From Sphingorhabdus sp. SMR4y (GTDB lineage: Bacteria; Pseudomonadota; Alphaproteobacteria; Sphingomonadales; Sphingomonadaceae), in NCBI RefSeq assembly GCF_002218195.1, contig NZ_CP022336.1, positions 2,165,001-2,229,000 of the forward strand: a stretch of DNA of 64,000 bases. Reading direction: 5' to 3'. A program made the position numbers and the translations under genes. Shown one piece after another: positions 33,803 through 41,780 of this stretch (position 1 is its first letter; the number at the start of each line of letters is the position of its first letter). The notes under the pieces were generated by a model. It worked only from the letters and a program-made list of their open reading frames with translations. It was not told the origin of the DNA and made no database searches.

Positions 33803-36247
33803 ATGAAAATTTCTTACAAATATTTGCTCATGGCTGCGGCGGCGACCCTGCCAGCATCCGCATTCGCGCAACCCGTATCCACCGAGGGTGTCGAAGATTC
33901 CAACATGATCATCGTGACGGCGCGCAAGGTTTCGGAAAATCTTCAGGAAGTGCCAACCGCCGTGGCCGTTGTCACCTCCGAATCGATTGACAATCTGGCG
34001 CTCAACAGTGTCGCCGACATATCGAAAACCACTGCTGGTCTGACCTTCGACGACAGCCTGGGCCGGGACGCCAACCGCCCGGTCATTCGCGGCCAGGCCA
34101 ATGTTCTGGGATCATCGGGAGTCGCGGTCTTTATCGACGGCATCTATTTCAGCGGTTCGGTCGGCGATTATAATGTCGACAATATCGAACGCATCGAGGT
34201 CGTGAAGGGCCCGCAAAGCGCGCTCTACGGACGGAACACCTATTCCGGTGCAATCAATATCATTTCGAAAACCTCCGCGGACCGCCCGACCGCCAGCGTC
34301 TCGGCCGACATTTCGGAACATGATCGCTATGATGTCACGGCAAATATCCGGGGCCCTGTTACCGATTCGATCACCGCTTTCGCCTCGGGCCGCTATTTCA
34401 CCAACGACGGTGAATATACGAACCAGTATGACGGCAGCAAGATCGGCAAGCAGAAATCCTACTCCTTTTCCGGCGGCTTTGCCTATAATGACGGCGGCCC
34501 CTTCACAGCCCAGCTCCGGACTTATTACAACCGCACGGAAGACGGACAACCGGCCATTTTCTCGACCAGCGCCAGCGACAATAATTGCTATTTCGACAAT
34601 GGCAGTTTTTACGCCGGCGGCGGGCGCTATTTCTGCGGCACGATCAAACCGGCCGAGATCAACACCGACTATACGAGGCAGTTTGCCAATAATGGCGAAG
34701 ATGTCGGGCTCGATGTCAAGACGTTCAACGCCAGTCTGAAAATGGAATATGAACTGTCGGACGAACTGACGCTGACCTCGCTGACCGGGTATAACAAGGT
34801 CAACAGCAGCCTGGTAACCGATGGCGACTATAGCCCGGGCAGCTTTCAGGCTTCGACCTTTGCGACCTTCCCGGCCGGTCCCGTCGGCATCGGTATCGTC
34901 AATGGCGGACCGGTCGATTTCTCCTTTGCCAGTGCAGGAGAAACCGAAGACTGGTCGCAGGAATTGCGGCTTGCCTATGATGGTGACCGGTTCGATATCA
35001 TGGTCGGCGGCTATTATTTCGACCAGTCCGATGACACCAAGGATATTCGCGAACTCCCGGCCAATGCCAATGCGCTGGCTCTGGCCAATTCGCAAGCGCG
35101 CCAGGCAGCACTATGCTCTCCCGCTGCCGGCTGTTTCTTCAGCTTCCTGACCGATCCTGCCGGTGCCGGAGTTGTGGTGGTGCCACGCAACCAGAATAAT
35201 TATGATATTCGCAACTGGGCGCTGTTCGGAGCGGCAAGCTTCGATCTCACCGAGACCCTGACCCTGAGCGTGGAAGGGCGCTATGCCGAAGAAAAAGTCG
35301 AGCAGACGACCATCGCCCGCAATGCAGGAGATCCGCCCGCCACACCGGTAAGCGTTGGTACGACCTTCAAGAAATTCTCGCCGCGCGTGCTGCTCGGCTG
35401 GCAGGCGACACCGGATAATCTGCTCTATGCCTCTTTCGCACAAGGCCAGAAACCCGGTGGCTTCAATGGTGTGACGGCGATTCAGGCCGGTGTCCCCTCC
35501 TATGAAGCAGAGGATGTCGACGCATTTGAAATCGGTTCGAAAAACCAGTTCCTCGACCGCGCCCTGACGGTCAATTTTGCTGCCTTCCACAACACGATCA
35601 GCGGCTACCAGCTGACCCAGAATGTGCAGTCACCGATCAGCGTGGTTTCCGCGGTGGTCAATGCGGGCAAGGCACGGGTCATCGGCATGGAGCTGGAAAT
35701 TGTTGCCCGGCCCAGCGATAATCTTACCTTTACCGCCAATTACGCACTGGCCGACAGCAAGTTCAAGTCCGGCTTTGACGAGAATCAGGGCGTCTTGAAC
35801 GACGTACTGGATGACGGACTGGTCAATTGCTCCACCGGAGACGAATTCCCCGATGAAGCCGGTTGCCAGTCACTGTTCGGTTCTATCGAGGGGAAGAAAA
35901 TTCCCCGCGCGCCGGTCCACCAGGTCTTTGCCGATGTCGACTATCGGATGCCGTTGGGGTCAAGCGACTGGACCTTCTTTACCGGTGCCAATATCAGCAT
36001 GGTCTCCACCAGCTTTGCCCAGGTTCACAATCTGGCCGAAACCGGCGGGTCCGCCGTTGCCGATTTCCGCATCGGTTTTGAAAACGAGAATTTCAAAATC
36101 CAGGGCTATGTCAAGAACCTGACAGATGAGGATTCCGTGGCGCAGATTCTCCGCTACGCCGACGGCAATGACTCCTTCAAGCGGAATTTCACCGCCGGCC
36201 TCCGCCCCGGTCGCCGCTTCGGTGTCGTGTTGTCCGCGAAATATTGA
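33803..36247 (+). CDS. TonB-dependent outer-membrane receptor 2
   Basis: An 814-residue receptor. The ATG at 33803 is chosen: it has GGGAGAA upstream and begins a Sec signal peptide (YKYLLMAAAATLPASAFA|Q). A longer frame upstream would read through operator 7. A TonB-box-like NMIIVTARKVSENLQEV precedes the plug domain, with VVKGPQSALYGRNTYSGAINI, and the barrel ends in LRPGRRFGVVLSAKY with the usual aromatic last residue. It is not close to receptor 1 in sequence, so the island has two different receptors under one regulator. Most likely it imports the same compound or a related form of it. Confidence 0.92.
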   Translation: MKISYKYLLMAAAATLPASAFAQPVSTEGVEDSNMIIVTARKVSENLQEVPTAVAVVTSESIDNLALNSVADISKTTAGLTFDDSLGRDANRPVIRGQANVLGSSGVAVFIDGIYFSGSVGDYNVDNIERIEVVKGPQSALYGRNTYSGAINIISKTSADRPTASVSADISEHDRYDVTANIRGPVTDSITAFASGRYFTNDGEYTNQYDGSKIGKQKSYSFSGGFAYNDGGPFTAQLRTYYNRTEDGQPAIFSTSASDNNCYFDNGSFYAGGGRYFCGTIKPAEINTDYTRQFANNGEDVGLDVKTFNASLKMEYELSDELTLTSLTGYNKVNSSLVTDGDYSPGSFQASTFATFPAGPVGIGIVNGGPVDFSFASAGETEDWSQELRLAYDGDRFDIMVGGYYFDQSDDTKDIRELPANANALALANSQARQAALCSPAAGCFFSFLTDPAGAGVVVVPRNQNNYDIRNWALFGAASFDLTETLTLSVEGRYAEEKVEQTTIARNAGDPPATPVSVGTTFKKFSPRVLLGWQATPDNLLYASFAQGQKPGGFNGVTAIQAGVPSYEAEDVDAFEIGSKNQFLDRALTVNFAAFHNTISGYQLTQNVQSPISVVSAVVNAGKARVIGMELEIVARPSDNLTFTANYALADSKFKSGFDENQGVLNDVLDDGLVNCSTGDEFPDEAGCQSLFGSIEGKKIPRAPVHQVFADVDYRMPLGSSDWTFFTGANISMVSTSFAQVHNLAETGGSAVADFRIGFENENFKIQGYVKNLTDEDSVAQILRYADGNDSFKRNFTAGLRPGRRFGVVLSAKY

Positions 36248-36275
36248 GGCGTCAACGCCTGCAAGATTAGCTACA

Positions 36276-36301
36276 GAAAGCCGTCCGCTCGGGCGGCTTT
36301 C
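36276..36301 (+). terminator. rho-independent terminator after TonB receptor 2
   Basis: Inverted repeat GAAAGCCG-TCC-GCTC-GGG-CGGCTTTC, 8 perfect pairs plus an inner three, followed by TTGTTTC. It is 28 bases after the receptor stop. Confidence 0.75.
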
Positions 36302-36320
36302 TTGTTTCGGGAGACCGACG

Positions 36321-37091
36321 ATGGAAAGATTCAGACGATTGGCGCCATGGCTGTTTGCTGTTCTTGCAATAGCCACGGCTACGCCCCAGGCACAGGCCGA
36401 GACGCCGTTGACCGGCGCAGAAATACTGGCGCTGGCTAGAGAGGCCGCTGGCGGTGAACAATGGGCCAACGCCCGGACGCTGAGCCTTTCGGGGCGAGCG
36501 ATATTCTATGGCGGGACGGGCCATGAACCGCGCGTGATCGCCGATGATTACCGGATGTGGCGGATATTTGATCCCGGTCGTGAAAGCGCCCATGGCGCCG
36601 GCGGCAAGGTCAGGATCATCGCCAGGTCAGGCGCCAAGCGTATTTTCGAAGTCGGCTTCGACGGCGCGACGACCTGGACCGAACGGGGCATCACGCCCAA
36701 GGCCGAAGCGGACCGTTTCTGGGCGAGCAATTTCGGTTTCGACATCATCCGCCACGCCGGCAAACCTGGCTTCAGCGCAACGCGATTGCCCGATGACGCA
36801 ATAGCCGGCCACCGGCTCTACATGGTAGAACTGACCGATCCCGGCGGTGGCCAAACCCTGTTCGGCGTCGACCAGCAAAGCCATGCCATACGCTCGATGG
36901 GTTTCCGCACGCCCAAAGGCTGGCATCAGCGGCATTATGATGATTTCGTCGAGCTGCAGAACCCGCGTTGGCTGCAAGCTCGCCACGTCACTCTCTATTA
37001 TGACGGACGCAAGGCCAATGAGGTGTTCTGGACCGATACCCGGGTCAATGGCGAAATCGATAGCGCGCTGTTCACCCCGCCGGGAGACTGA
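36321..37091 (+). CDS. secreted protein of unknown function
   Basis: A 256-residue protein with a clear Sec signal peptide (residues 1 to about 26, cleavage after AQA). The mature part has LTGAEILALAREAAGGEQWANARTLSLSGRAIFYG, a beginning often seen in periplasmic proteins related to DUF-type outer-membrane lipoprotein carriers, and beta-strand-rich segments after it. No enzyme motif is seen. The start ATG at 36321 comes 20 bases after the terminator of TonB receptor 2, so expression may depend on read-through or a weak local promoter. No operator copy precedes it directly. It converges on the gene at 37104-37898. Confidence 0.75.
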   Translation: MERFRRLAPWLFAVLAIATATPQAQAETPLTGAEILALAREAAGGEQWANARTLSLSGRAIFYGGTGHEPRVIADDYRMWRIFDPGRESAHGAGGKVRIIARSGAKRIFEVGFDGATTWTERGITPKAEADRFWASNFGFDIIRHAGKPGFSATRLPDDAIAGHRLYMVELTDPGGGQTLFGVDQQSHAIRSMGFRTPKGWHQRHYDDFVELQNPRWLQARHVTLYYDGRKANEVFWTDTRVNGEIDSALFTPPGD

Positions 37092-37103
37092 ACCGGCAAA
37101 GGA

Positions 37104-37898
37104 TCAGTCGGAGGATTTGCCACTGCCCTGCCTATCGTCAATGGTGCAACTGGCCTGCATCCAGCGCAGATTGAGGCCGACGCGGCGGGCGTCAATATCG
37201 GCCCAGCTATAGCTTTCCGCGCGGTCGGGATCCTGCTTGTGGACATAGAGCACCAGGCTCGGACGGTTGGTGCTGGGCGCAGGCCAGTGCACCGCCCGCA
37301 TCCGCAAGGTGACCGGTTCGGCGCCGCTGTCACCACCTCCGGCCGTCACTCGGCCGCCCTGGTCATGCAGTTCAAGATCGCGCGCGAAGACCCAGTCGGT
37401 GCTGCCGTCTTCCTTCACTTGGGTCCTGGGTATCGCTGCCCAGCATCGCGCCGGTCTGGCGCGTTTCAGAAAAGTCTCGGTCCCGTCGTCCAGCCGCAAT
37501 CTGATGCCGTCCCTGGCAATAGCGATGATCTGATAGGTCTGGCGGCAGGCCATGCGATTCTGCGCTGCGGCATAGAGCCAGCCCTGTTCCGACCGCTCAA
37601 AGAAACGGCTGCACTTGCCGACCTGCACCGCGCTGCGCCGGTCACCGGTAGAAACGACGACAGGATCCGCTTTGCCGATTAGCTTGCCGAACGCATCAAT
37701 CGGTTCCATCACGAGCCTGTCCTGGTCCGGCGAGATCCGCAGCGACAGCCAGGGCGGGGCCGGCCGGCCGGCATCTTTTTCGAAATAGACCTGTTCTTCG
37801 TTGCTGAACGTGCCAGGCAGCAGGCTGGCAATATCCGCCCCGCTATCCGGAGCGGCCACCAAAGCGGCTGCCTGAAGCAATATATATCCCGTCACCAT
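37104..37898 (-). CDS. uncharacterised exported protein under regulon control
   Basis: A 264-residue protein. The ATG at 37898 is chosen, with GGGAGGCCGGG before it and the operator 37919-37930 outside the coding region; a longer frame starting at 37940 would run through the operator. The N-terminus (TGYILLQAAALVAAPDSGAD) looks like a short signal peptide. Several Cys (C96-type GKCSRFF, RMACRQTY, RARCWAA, ASCTIDD) could make disulfide bonds in the periplasm. The middle holds WLYAAAQNRMACRQ, and the C-terminal part is rich in charged residues. No family recognised. The presence of its own operator makes it a member of the regulon of the GntR protein. Confidence 0.75.
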   Translation of the reverse strand: MVTGYILLQAAALVAAPDSGADIASLLPGTFSNEEQVYFEKDAGRPAPPWLSLRISPDQDRLVMEPIDAFGKLIGKADPVVVSTGDRRSAVQVGKCSRFFERSEQGWLYAAAQNRMACRQTYQIIAIARDGIRLRLDDGTETFLKRARPARCWAAIPRTQVKEDGSTDWVFARDLELHDQGGRVTAGGGDSGAEPVTLRMRAVHWPAPSTNRPSLVLYVHKQDPDRAESYSWADIDARRVGLNLRWMQASCTIDDRQGSGKSSD

Positions 37899-37918
37899 CA
37901 ACCCGGCCTCCCGATAAT

Positions 37919-37930
37919 TTGTCCGGACAA
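37919..37930. promoter_or_regulatory. regulon operator copy 8, TTGTCCGGACAA
   Basis: Perfect palindrome 20 bases upstream of the exported-protein gene at 37898, with AATT on both sides. It is the last copy and marks the right-hand border of the island. Confidence 0.85.
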
Positions 37931-37973
37931 ATTTAGACAATCAGGACGCAATAGCAAGCGGTTCCGTTGCGAT

Positions 37974-38849
37974 TTACGCTGTGGCCGATACCAGCCAGAC
38001 CTTGCCCTGCATCATCACACCCTCGCCGGGGACGTGGTGCCTGGCGAAAACACTAGCCAGCTCCTTGCTGGCCGCATCGATGACCGCCTCGCCCTTGTCG
38101 GCCAGCGCACGACCGACGGCCATCGAAGCGAAGGCAAATTCCACTGCCTTCTGCGGCGTTGCACCGATTCCGCCGACCGGCTGAAGCGCTTCATAGGCGG
38201 CAATGTCGACATTTGTGAAGCCACTGGCATCCAGAATCTCGCCGAGATATTCGAGATCTTCAAAGGCAAAGGGCCCCGGCGCGCGCGGCACTGCCGGCGG
38301 GATTTCGATATGATTTCTGACGACGCCCATCATCTCCATCATCCAGAGATTGTCGCGCGGTGGGCCCCATACCGCCAGATCGATGCGTCCGCCCTTGCGG
38401 ACCAGCCCGTGCAAATTGGTAAAGGCACCGACCGGATCTGCGAAAAACATGCTGCCAAAGCGGGAGAACAGGCGATCATAAGGCGCGTCCGGCAATTGCA
38501 CCGTGGCGGCGTCGGCACAGGTGAAGGCGATATTTCCGGCACCGGATTTGTCCGCCCGTTCCTGCGCGGCAGCTATCAGATCGGGCGAGATATCGAGGCC
38601 CATGACCTTGCCGGAAGGGGCGACCGCGTCGGCAATCGCCAGCGTCGTGGCGCCGCCACCGCAGCCGAGATCGATGACCGTCTCTCCATCCTGATAGCCG
38701 GCGCGCGCCAGCAGCGCTTCGCCTATCGGCGCAATCATTTCCTCGAACAGCGAAAGGCTGGCCAGCCATTTGAGGCCCATTTCGCCGGCCCAGTCTTCCT
38801 GTTTCAATTCCTCCGGCTGCTGGCCCGACGGGCTACTGTCCTTGCTCAT
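37974..38849 (-). CDS. class I SAM-dependent methyltransferase (UbiE/COQ5-like)
   Basis: A 291-residue methyltransferase. Motif I is VIDLGCGGGATTLAIA (residues 58-73), motif II VMGLDISPDLI follows, and the motif for the adenine-binding loop is FTCADAATVQLPDAPYDRLFSRFG. A C-terminal helical region of about 100 residues forms the substrate lid. It ends the leftward operon peroxiredoxin, ArsR regulator, methyltransferase. Substrate unknown; a thiol or sulfide methyltransferase would fit the sulfide module but has no sequence proof. Confidence 0.85.
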   Translation of the reverse strand: MSKDSSPSGQQPEELKQEDWAGEMGLKWLASLSLFEEMIAPIGEALLARAGYQDGETVIDLGCGGGATTLAIADAVAPSGKVMGLDISPDLIAAAQERADKSGAGNIAFTCADAATVQLPDAPYDRLFSRFGSMFFADPVGAFTNLHGLVRKGGRIDLAVWGPPRDNLWMMEMMGVVRNHIEIPPAVPRAPGPFAFEDLEYLGEILDASGFTNVDIAAYEALQPVGGIGATPQKAVEFAFASMAVGRALADKGEAVIDAASKELASVFARHHVPGEGVMMQGKVWLVSATA

Positions 38850-38864
38850 GCTCTTTTTCCTGAT

Positions 38865-39263
38865 CTACAAAATTTTGGCGAAGCCGGCGGTCCCCGTTCC
38901 GGTCACGGTCTTCCTGGTCGGCGCACCTGTCTTTGTCGCGGCCTCCATGATCTGCTGCGGATCCGGTTCGTCGGTCAGCAGCGCCTCCATCGTCCGCACG
39001 CAGAGACGCGAGGCCTCGTCGGCAAGATCATACCAGATCTGCTTGCCCTCGCGGCGGGTCTTGACGACATCCGCTTGCCTGAGGGCCGCGAGCTGCTGGC
39101 TGAGCGCCGGCTGGCCGATGCCTGTCGCGGCGTCGATTTCACTGACGCTGCGTTCGCCGCGCAACAGAAAGGACAATATCATCAGCCGTTGCGGCTGGGC
39201 AAAGATTTTCAGCTTCTCGGTCGCGGCACCGGCGCGGTCTCGGCTTTCGTAAATCGCCGTCAC
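38865..39263 (-). CDS. ArsR-family regulator (BigR/SqrR-like)
   Basis: A 132-residue winged helix-turn-helix regulator: LKIFAQPQRLMILSFLLRGERSVSEIDAATGIGQPALSQQLAALRQADVVKTRREGKQIWYDL is the ArsR-type DNA-binding domain. BigR/SqrR proteins sense persulfide through two Cys. Here the first position is Ser31 (ILS where BigR has ILC), and only Cys88 (ASRLCVR) is present in the later helix. Sensing would therefore have to use one Cys or another ligand. It overlaps the peroxiredoxin stop by 4 bases and is likely the regulator of the divergent sulfide operon, acting at the inverted repeat 39953-39969. Confidence 0.85.
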   Translation of the reverse strand: MTAIYESRDRAGAATEKLKIFAQPQRLMILSFLLRGERSVSEIDAATGIGQPALSQQLAALRQADVVKTRREGKQIWYDLADEASRLCVRTMEALLTDEPDPQQIMEAATKTGAPTRKTVTGTGTAGFAKIL

Positions 39264-39892
39264 GGGGCCTTCACCTTGTGGCAGAACCAGTCGTCTTCGC
39301 GATCGATATCGGTCGCCGACAGCGGCGGTATCTGCAGCACGTCATCGCCGGGCTGCCATCCTTCCGGAATCAGGACATCGGCCTTGTCGGCGAGCTGCAG
39401 AGCGGCGAGCAGGCGCACCATCTCGTCGACCGAGCGGCCGACATTGTGCGGATAGCAGGTGGTTGCACGGACCACGCCCTGCGGATCGATAAAATAGCTG
39501 GTCCGCATCGCTGCGGAGTCGGCGGCGGTTTCGTCGATCATTCCGAAGGCGCGACCGACCGCCATGCTCGGGTCCTCGACGATCGGGAATGGAATCGCCA
39601 CGCCGAACTTGTCCTCGATCGCCCGGACCCAGGCGAGATGCGAATAGAGACTGTCCACGGACAGGCCGAGCAGGGCACAGTCCATCGCCTCAAACCGCTC
39701 CTGATGGCGGGCGAGGGCGACGAACTCGGTGGTGCAGACCGGGGTGAAATCGGCAGGATGGGAAAAGAAGATCAACCAGCGGCCGCGATAATCGGACAAT
39801 TTCACTGGTCCACGGGTCGTGCGCGCCTCAAAGTCCGGGGCAACGTCCCCGATACGCAATGACCCTGAATTTACCTGCAACGCGTCTGACAT
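39260..39892 (-). CDS. 1-Cys peroxiredoxin (Prx6 type)
   Basis: A 210-residue AhpC/TSA-family peroxiredoxin. The peroxidatic Cys53 is in PADFTPVCTTEF; the long C-terminal arm with TTCYPHNVGRSVDEMVRLL is typical of the Prx6 (1-Cys) class. The start ATG at 39892 has GGGAGAGG about 8 bases upstream; a TTG 18 bases earlier is open in frame but less likely. It is the first gene of the leftward arm of the sulfide module and would remove peroxides or polysulfide-type oxidants formed during sulfide oxidation. Confidence 0.9.
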   Translation of the reverse strand: MSDALQVNSGSLRIGDVAPDFEARTTRGPVKLSDYRGRWLIFFSHPADFTPVCTTEFVALARHQERFEAMDCALLGLSVDSLYSHLAWVRAIEDKFGVAIPFPIVEDPSMAVGRAFGMIDETAADSAAMRTSYFIDPQGVVRATTCYPHNVGRSVDEMVRLLAALQLADKADVLIPEGWQPGDDVLQIPPLSATDIDREDDWFCHKVKAP

Positions 39893-39952
39893 TAATTTCA
39901 CCTCTCCCAAGAATTGGCAGTCTTCGGATATTGACGCAACACATATAATGTA

Positions 39953-39969
39953 TTACATAGTTTATGTAA
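39953..39969. promoter_or_regulatory. candidate ArsR-type operator, 7-3-7 inverted repeat
   Basis: TTACATA-GTT-TATGTAA, a perfect inverted repeat between the divergent peroxiredoxin (start 39892) and persulfide dioxygenase (start 39992) genes. A TTGACG at 39931-39936 would be a -35 box for the rightward operon at 17-base spacing from TACATA (39954-39959), so a bound repressor would cover the -10 region. Confidence 0.72.
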
Positions 39970-39991
39970 ATATGAATTTGAGGAATTACCC

Positions 39992-40909
39992 ATGACTGAT
40001 TCGGCACTGATTCATGCAACGGAACAAATCTCCCGCGCGCAGCTGCAGCTCCCCGTTATCAAGGCTTTCTTTGACCAGCCGACCTATACGGTGACCTATG
40101 TGGTGCATGACAAGGAGACCAAATGCGCCGCGATCATCGACAGCGTATTCGACTTTGACCCGGCTTCCGGCCGGACGTCCTTCGATTCCGCCGACGAGGT
40201 GATCGCCTATGTCAGGGAACAGGGCCTGACGGTCCAGTGGCTGCTGGAAACCCATGCCCATGCCGACCATCTGTCGGCGGCGCCCTATCTGCAGGAAAAA
40301 CTCGGCGGCAAAATTGCCATCGGCGAGCATATCGTGACGGTACAGGATGTCTTCGGCAAATTGTTCAACGCCGGCACCGAGTTCCAGCGCGACGGGTCGG
40401 ATTTCGACCGCCTGTTCGCCGATGGCGACACGTTCAAGATCGGCGATCTCGATGTGACGGTGATGCACGTACCCGGTCATACGCCGGCCGATATTGCCTA
40501 TGTGATCGGTGATGCGGTCTTTGTCGGCGACACGATGTTCATGCCGGATTACGGAACGGCCCGGGCCGATTTCCCCGGCGGCGACGCGCGCAAGCTCTAC
40601 CAGTCGATGCGGCGGCTGTTGTCGCTGCCCGACAGCACCCGCCTGTTCATGTGCCATGACTATCTGCCGGAAGGCCGCGACGAATATGTCTGGGAAACCA
40701 CCGTCGCCGAACAGCGGAAGAACAATATCCATGCCCATGACGGCGTGACCGAGGACGAATTTGTCAAGATGCGAACCGAGCGCGACAAAACGCTGGACAT
40801 GCCGCGGCTGATCCTGCCCTCGGTCCAGGTCAATATGCGGGCCGGCCATCTGCCGCCCGAGGAAGATAATGGCGTGCGCTACCTCAAAGTTCCGTTGAAC
40901 GGCGTCTGA
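39992..40909 (+). CDS. MBL-fold persulfide dioxygenase-like protein (ETHE1/Blh type)
   Basis: A 305-residue metallo-beta-lactamase-fold protein. The metal site THAHADHLSAA (His88, His90, Asp92, His93) is intact, with HVPGHTPADIAY and later MCHDYLPEGRD supplying further ligands. ETHE1-like enzymes carry a single iron and oxidise glutathione persulfide to sulfite; BigR-linked Blh proteins share this architecture. The first of eight rightward genes, it is followed with a one-base overlap (TGATG) by a YeeE gene. With SQR further down it gives the two steps sulfide to persulfide to sulfite. Confidence 0.9.
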   Translation: MTDSALIHATEQISRAQLQLPVIKAFFDQPTYTVTYVVHDKETKCAAIIDSVFDFDPASGRTSFDSADEVIAYVREQGLTVQWLLETHAHADHLSAAPYLQEKLGGKIAIGEHIVTVQDVFGKLFNAGTEFQRDGSDFDRLFADGDTFKIGDLDVTVMHVPGHTPADIAYVIGDAVFVGDTMFMPDYGTARADFPGGDARKLYQSMRRLLSLPDSTRLFMCHDYLPEGRDEYVWETTVAEQRKNNIHAHDGVTEDEFVKMRTERDKTLDMPRLILPSVQVNMRAGHLPPEEDNGVRYLKVPLNGV

Positions 40910-41349
40910 TGCTCGCTTCCTTTCCCCATGCCATGCCGCTGGAAGGCCTGATCGGCGGACTGATGATCGGTGTCGCAGCCGCAGTAATGCTGCTCGGCCT
41001 CGGTCGGATTGCCGGAGTCAGCGGCCTCGCCGCGCGCGCCACCGGCATCGCCGACAGCGGTGCGCCGCGCAGCATCGCCATCGCCTTCGTCATCGGCCTG
41101 CCGCTCGGAGCCCTGATCATCGCCGCGATCACCGGCGGGATTGAAACCCGCTTTCCGCCCTCGGTCATGCCCTTGGTCATCGGCGGCCTGCTGGTCGGCT
41201 TTGGCACGCGCCTTGGCTCCGGCTGCACCAGCGGTCACGGCGTCTGCGGCATGTCGCGCCTGTCGCCGCGCTCGCTGATCGCAACGGCCATCTTCATGGC
41301 CAGCGGTTTTGTCACGGTCGCGCTGATGCGGGCAGGAGGCCTGTTATGA
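40909..41349 (+). CDS. YeeE/YedE-family membrane protein, half 1
   Basis: A 146-residue membrane protein with four hydrophobic segments and the YeeE/YedE sulfur-transport signature GTRLGSGCTSGHGVCGMSRLSPRS, whose two Cys are thought to handle sulfane sulfur or thiosulfate in the family. It is half the length of full YeeE proteins. The neighbouring gene codes for the second half, as in many proteobacterial clusters with BigR and persulfide dioxygenase. The start shares a base with the dioxygenase stop, and the stop overlaps the next start by 4 bases. Confidence 0.9.
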   Translation: MLASFPHAMPLEGLIGGLMIGVAAAVMLLGLGRIAGVSGLAARATGIADSGAPRSIAIAFVIGLPLGALIIAAITGGIETRFPPSVMPLVIGGLLVGFGTRLGSGCTSGHGVCGMSRLSPRSLIATAIFMASGFVTVALMRAGGLL

Positions 41350-41759
41350 AACAGATAATGGTGGCCCTTTTCGCCGGAGCGCTGTTCGGTGCCGGCCTTG
41401 CCTTTTCGGGCATGGCCGACCCTGCGCGGGTGCAAGGCTTTCTCGATCTCTTCGGTCACTGGGACCCGACCCTGGCCTTTGTCATGGGCGGCGCGATGAT
41501 CCCGATGGCGATTGCCTGGGTCATTCAGCGGCGGCTCGACAAGCCCTTTGCCGACGCGCATTTCTCGCTGCCCGGCACCACGCTGATCGACCGCAAGCTG
41601 ACCATCGGCGCAGTCCTTTTCGGCGCCGGCTGGGGCATCAGCGGCCTTTGTCCGGGACCGGGCCTGGCCGATCTGGCGATCAATCCGCTGCCCGCCCTCG
41701 CCTTCGTGGCCGCCTTGCTGGCGGGCATGATCGCCCATCGCTTCACCAGCAGACAATGA
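41346..41759 (+). CDS. YeeE/YedE-family membrane protein, half 2 (DUF6691)
   Basis: A 137-residue membrane protein with about four hydrophobic segments, the partner of the preceding gene. The motif FGAGWGISGLCPGPGLADL carries a single conserved Cys, equivalent to the second Cys motif of full-length YeeE. It probably forms a heteromeric pore with half 1 for import or movement of a reduced sulfur species. It is followed after 21 bases by sulfide:quinone reductase. Confidence 0.9.
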   Translation: MKQIMVALFAGALFGAGLAFSGMADPARVQGFLDLFGHWDPTLAFVMGGAMIPMAIAWVIQRRLDKPFADAHFSLPGTTLIDRKLTIGAVLFGAGWGISGLCPGPGLADLAINPLPALAFVAALLAGMIAHRFTSRQ

Positions 41760-41780
41760 CATGAGCAGCAGGAACCGAGG

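Noticed and set aside
39649..39668. Palindrome TGTCCACGGACA inside the peroxiredoxin gene
   Set aside because: The centre differs from the operator consensus (CCACGG instead of CCGG) and it is in the middle of a coding region outside the island.
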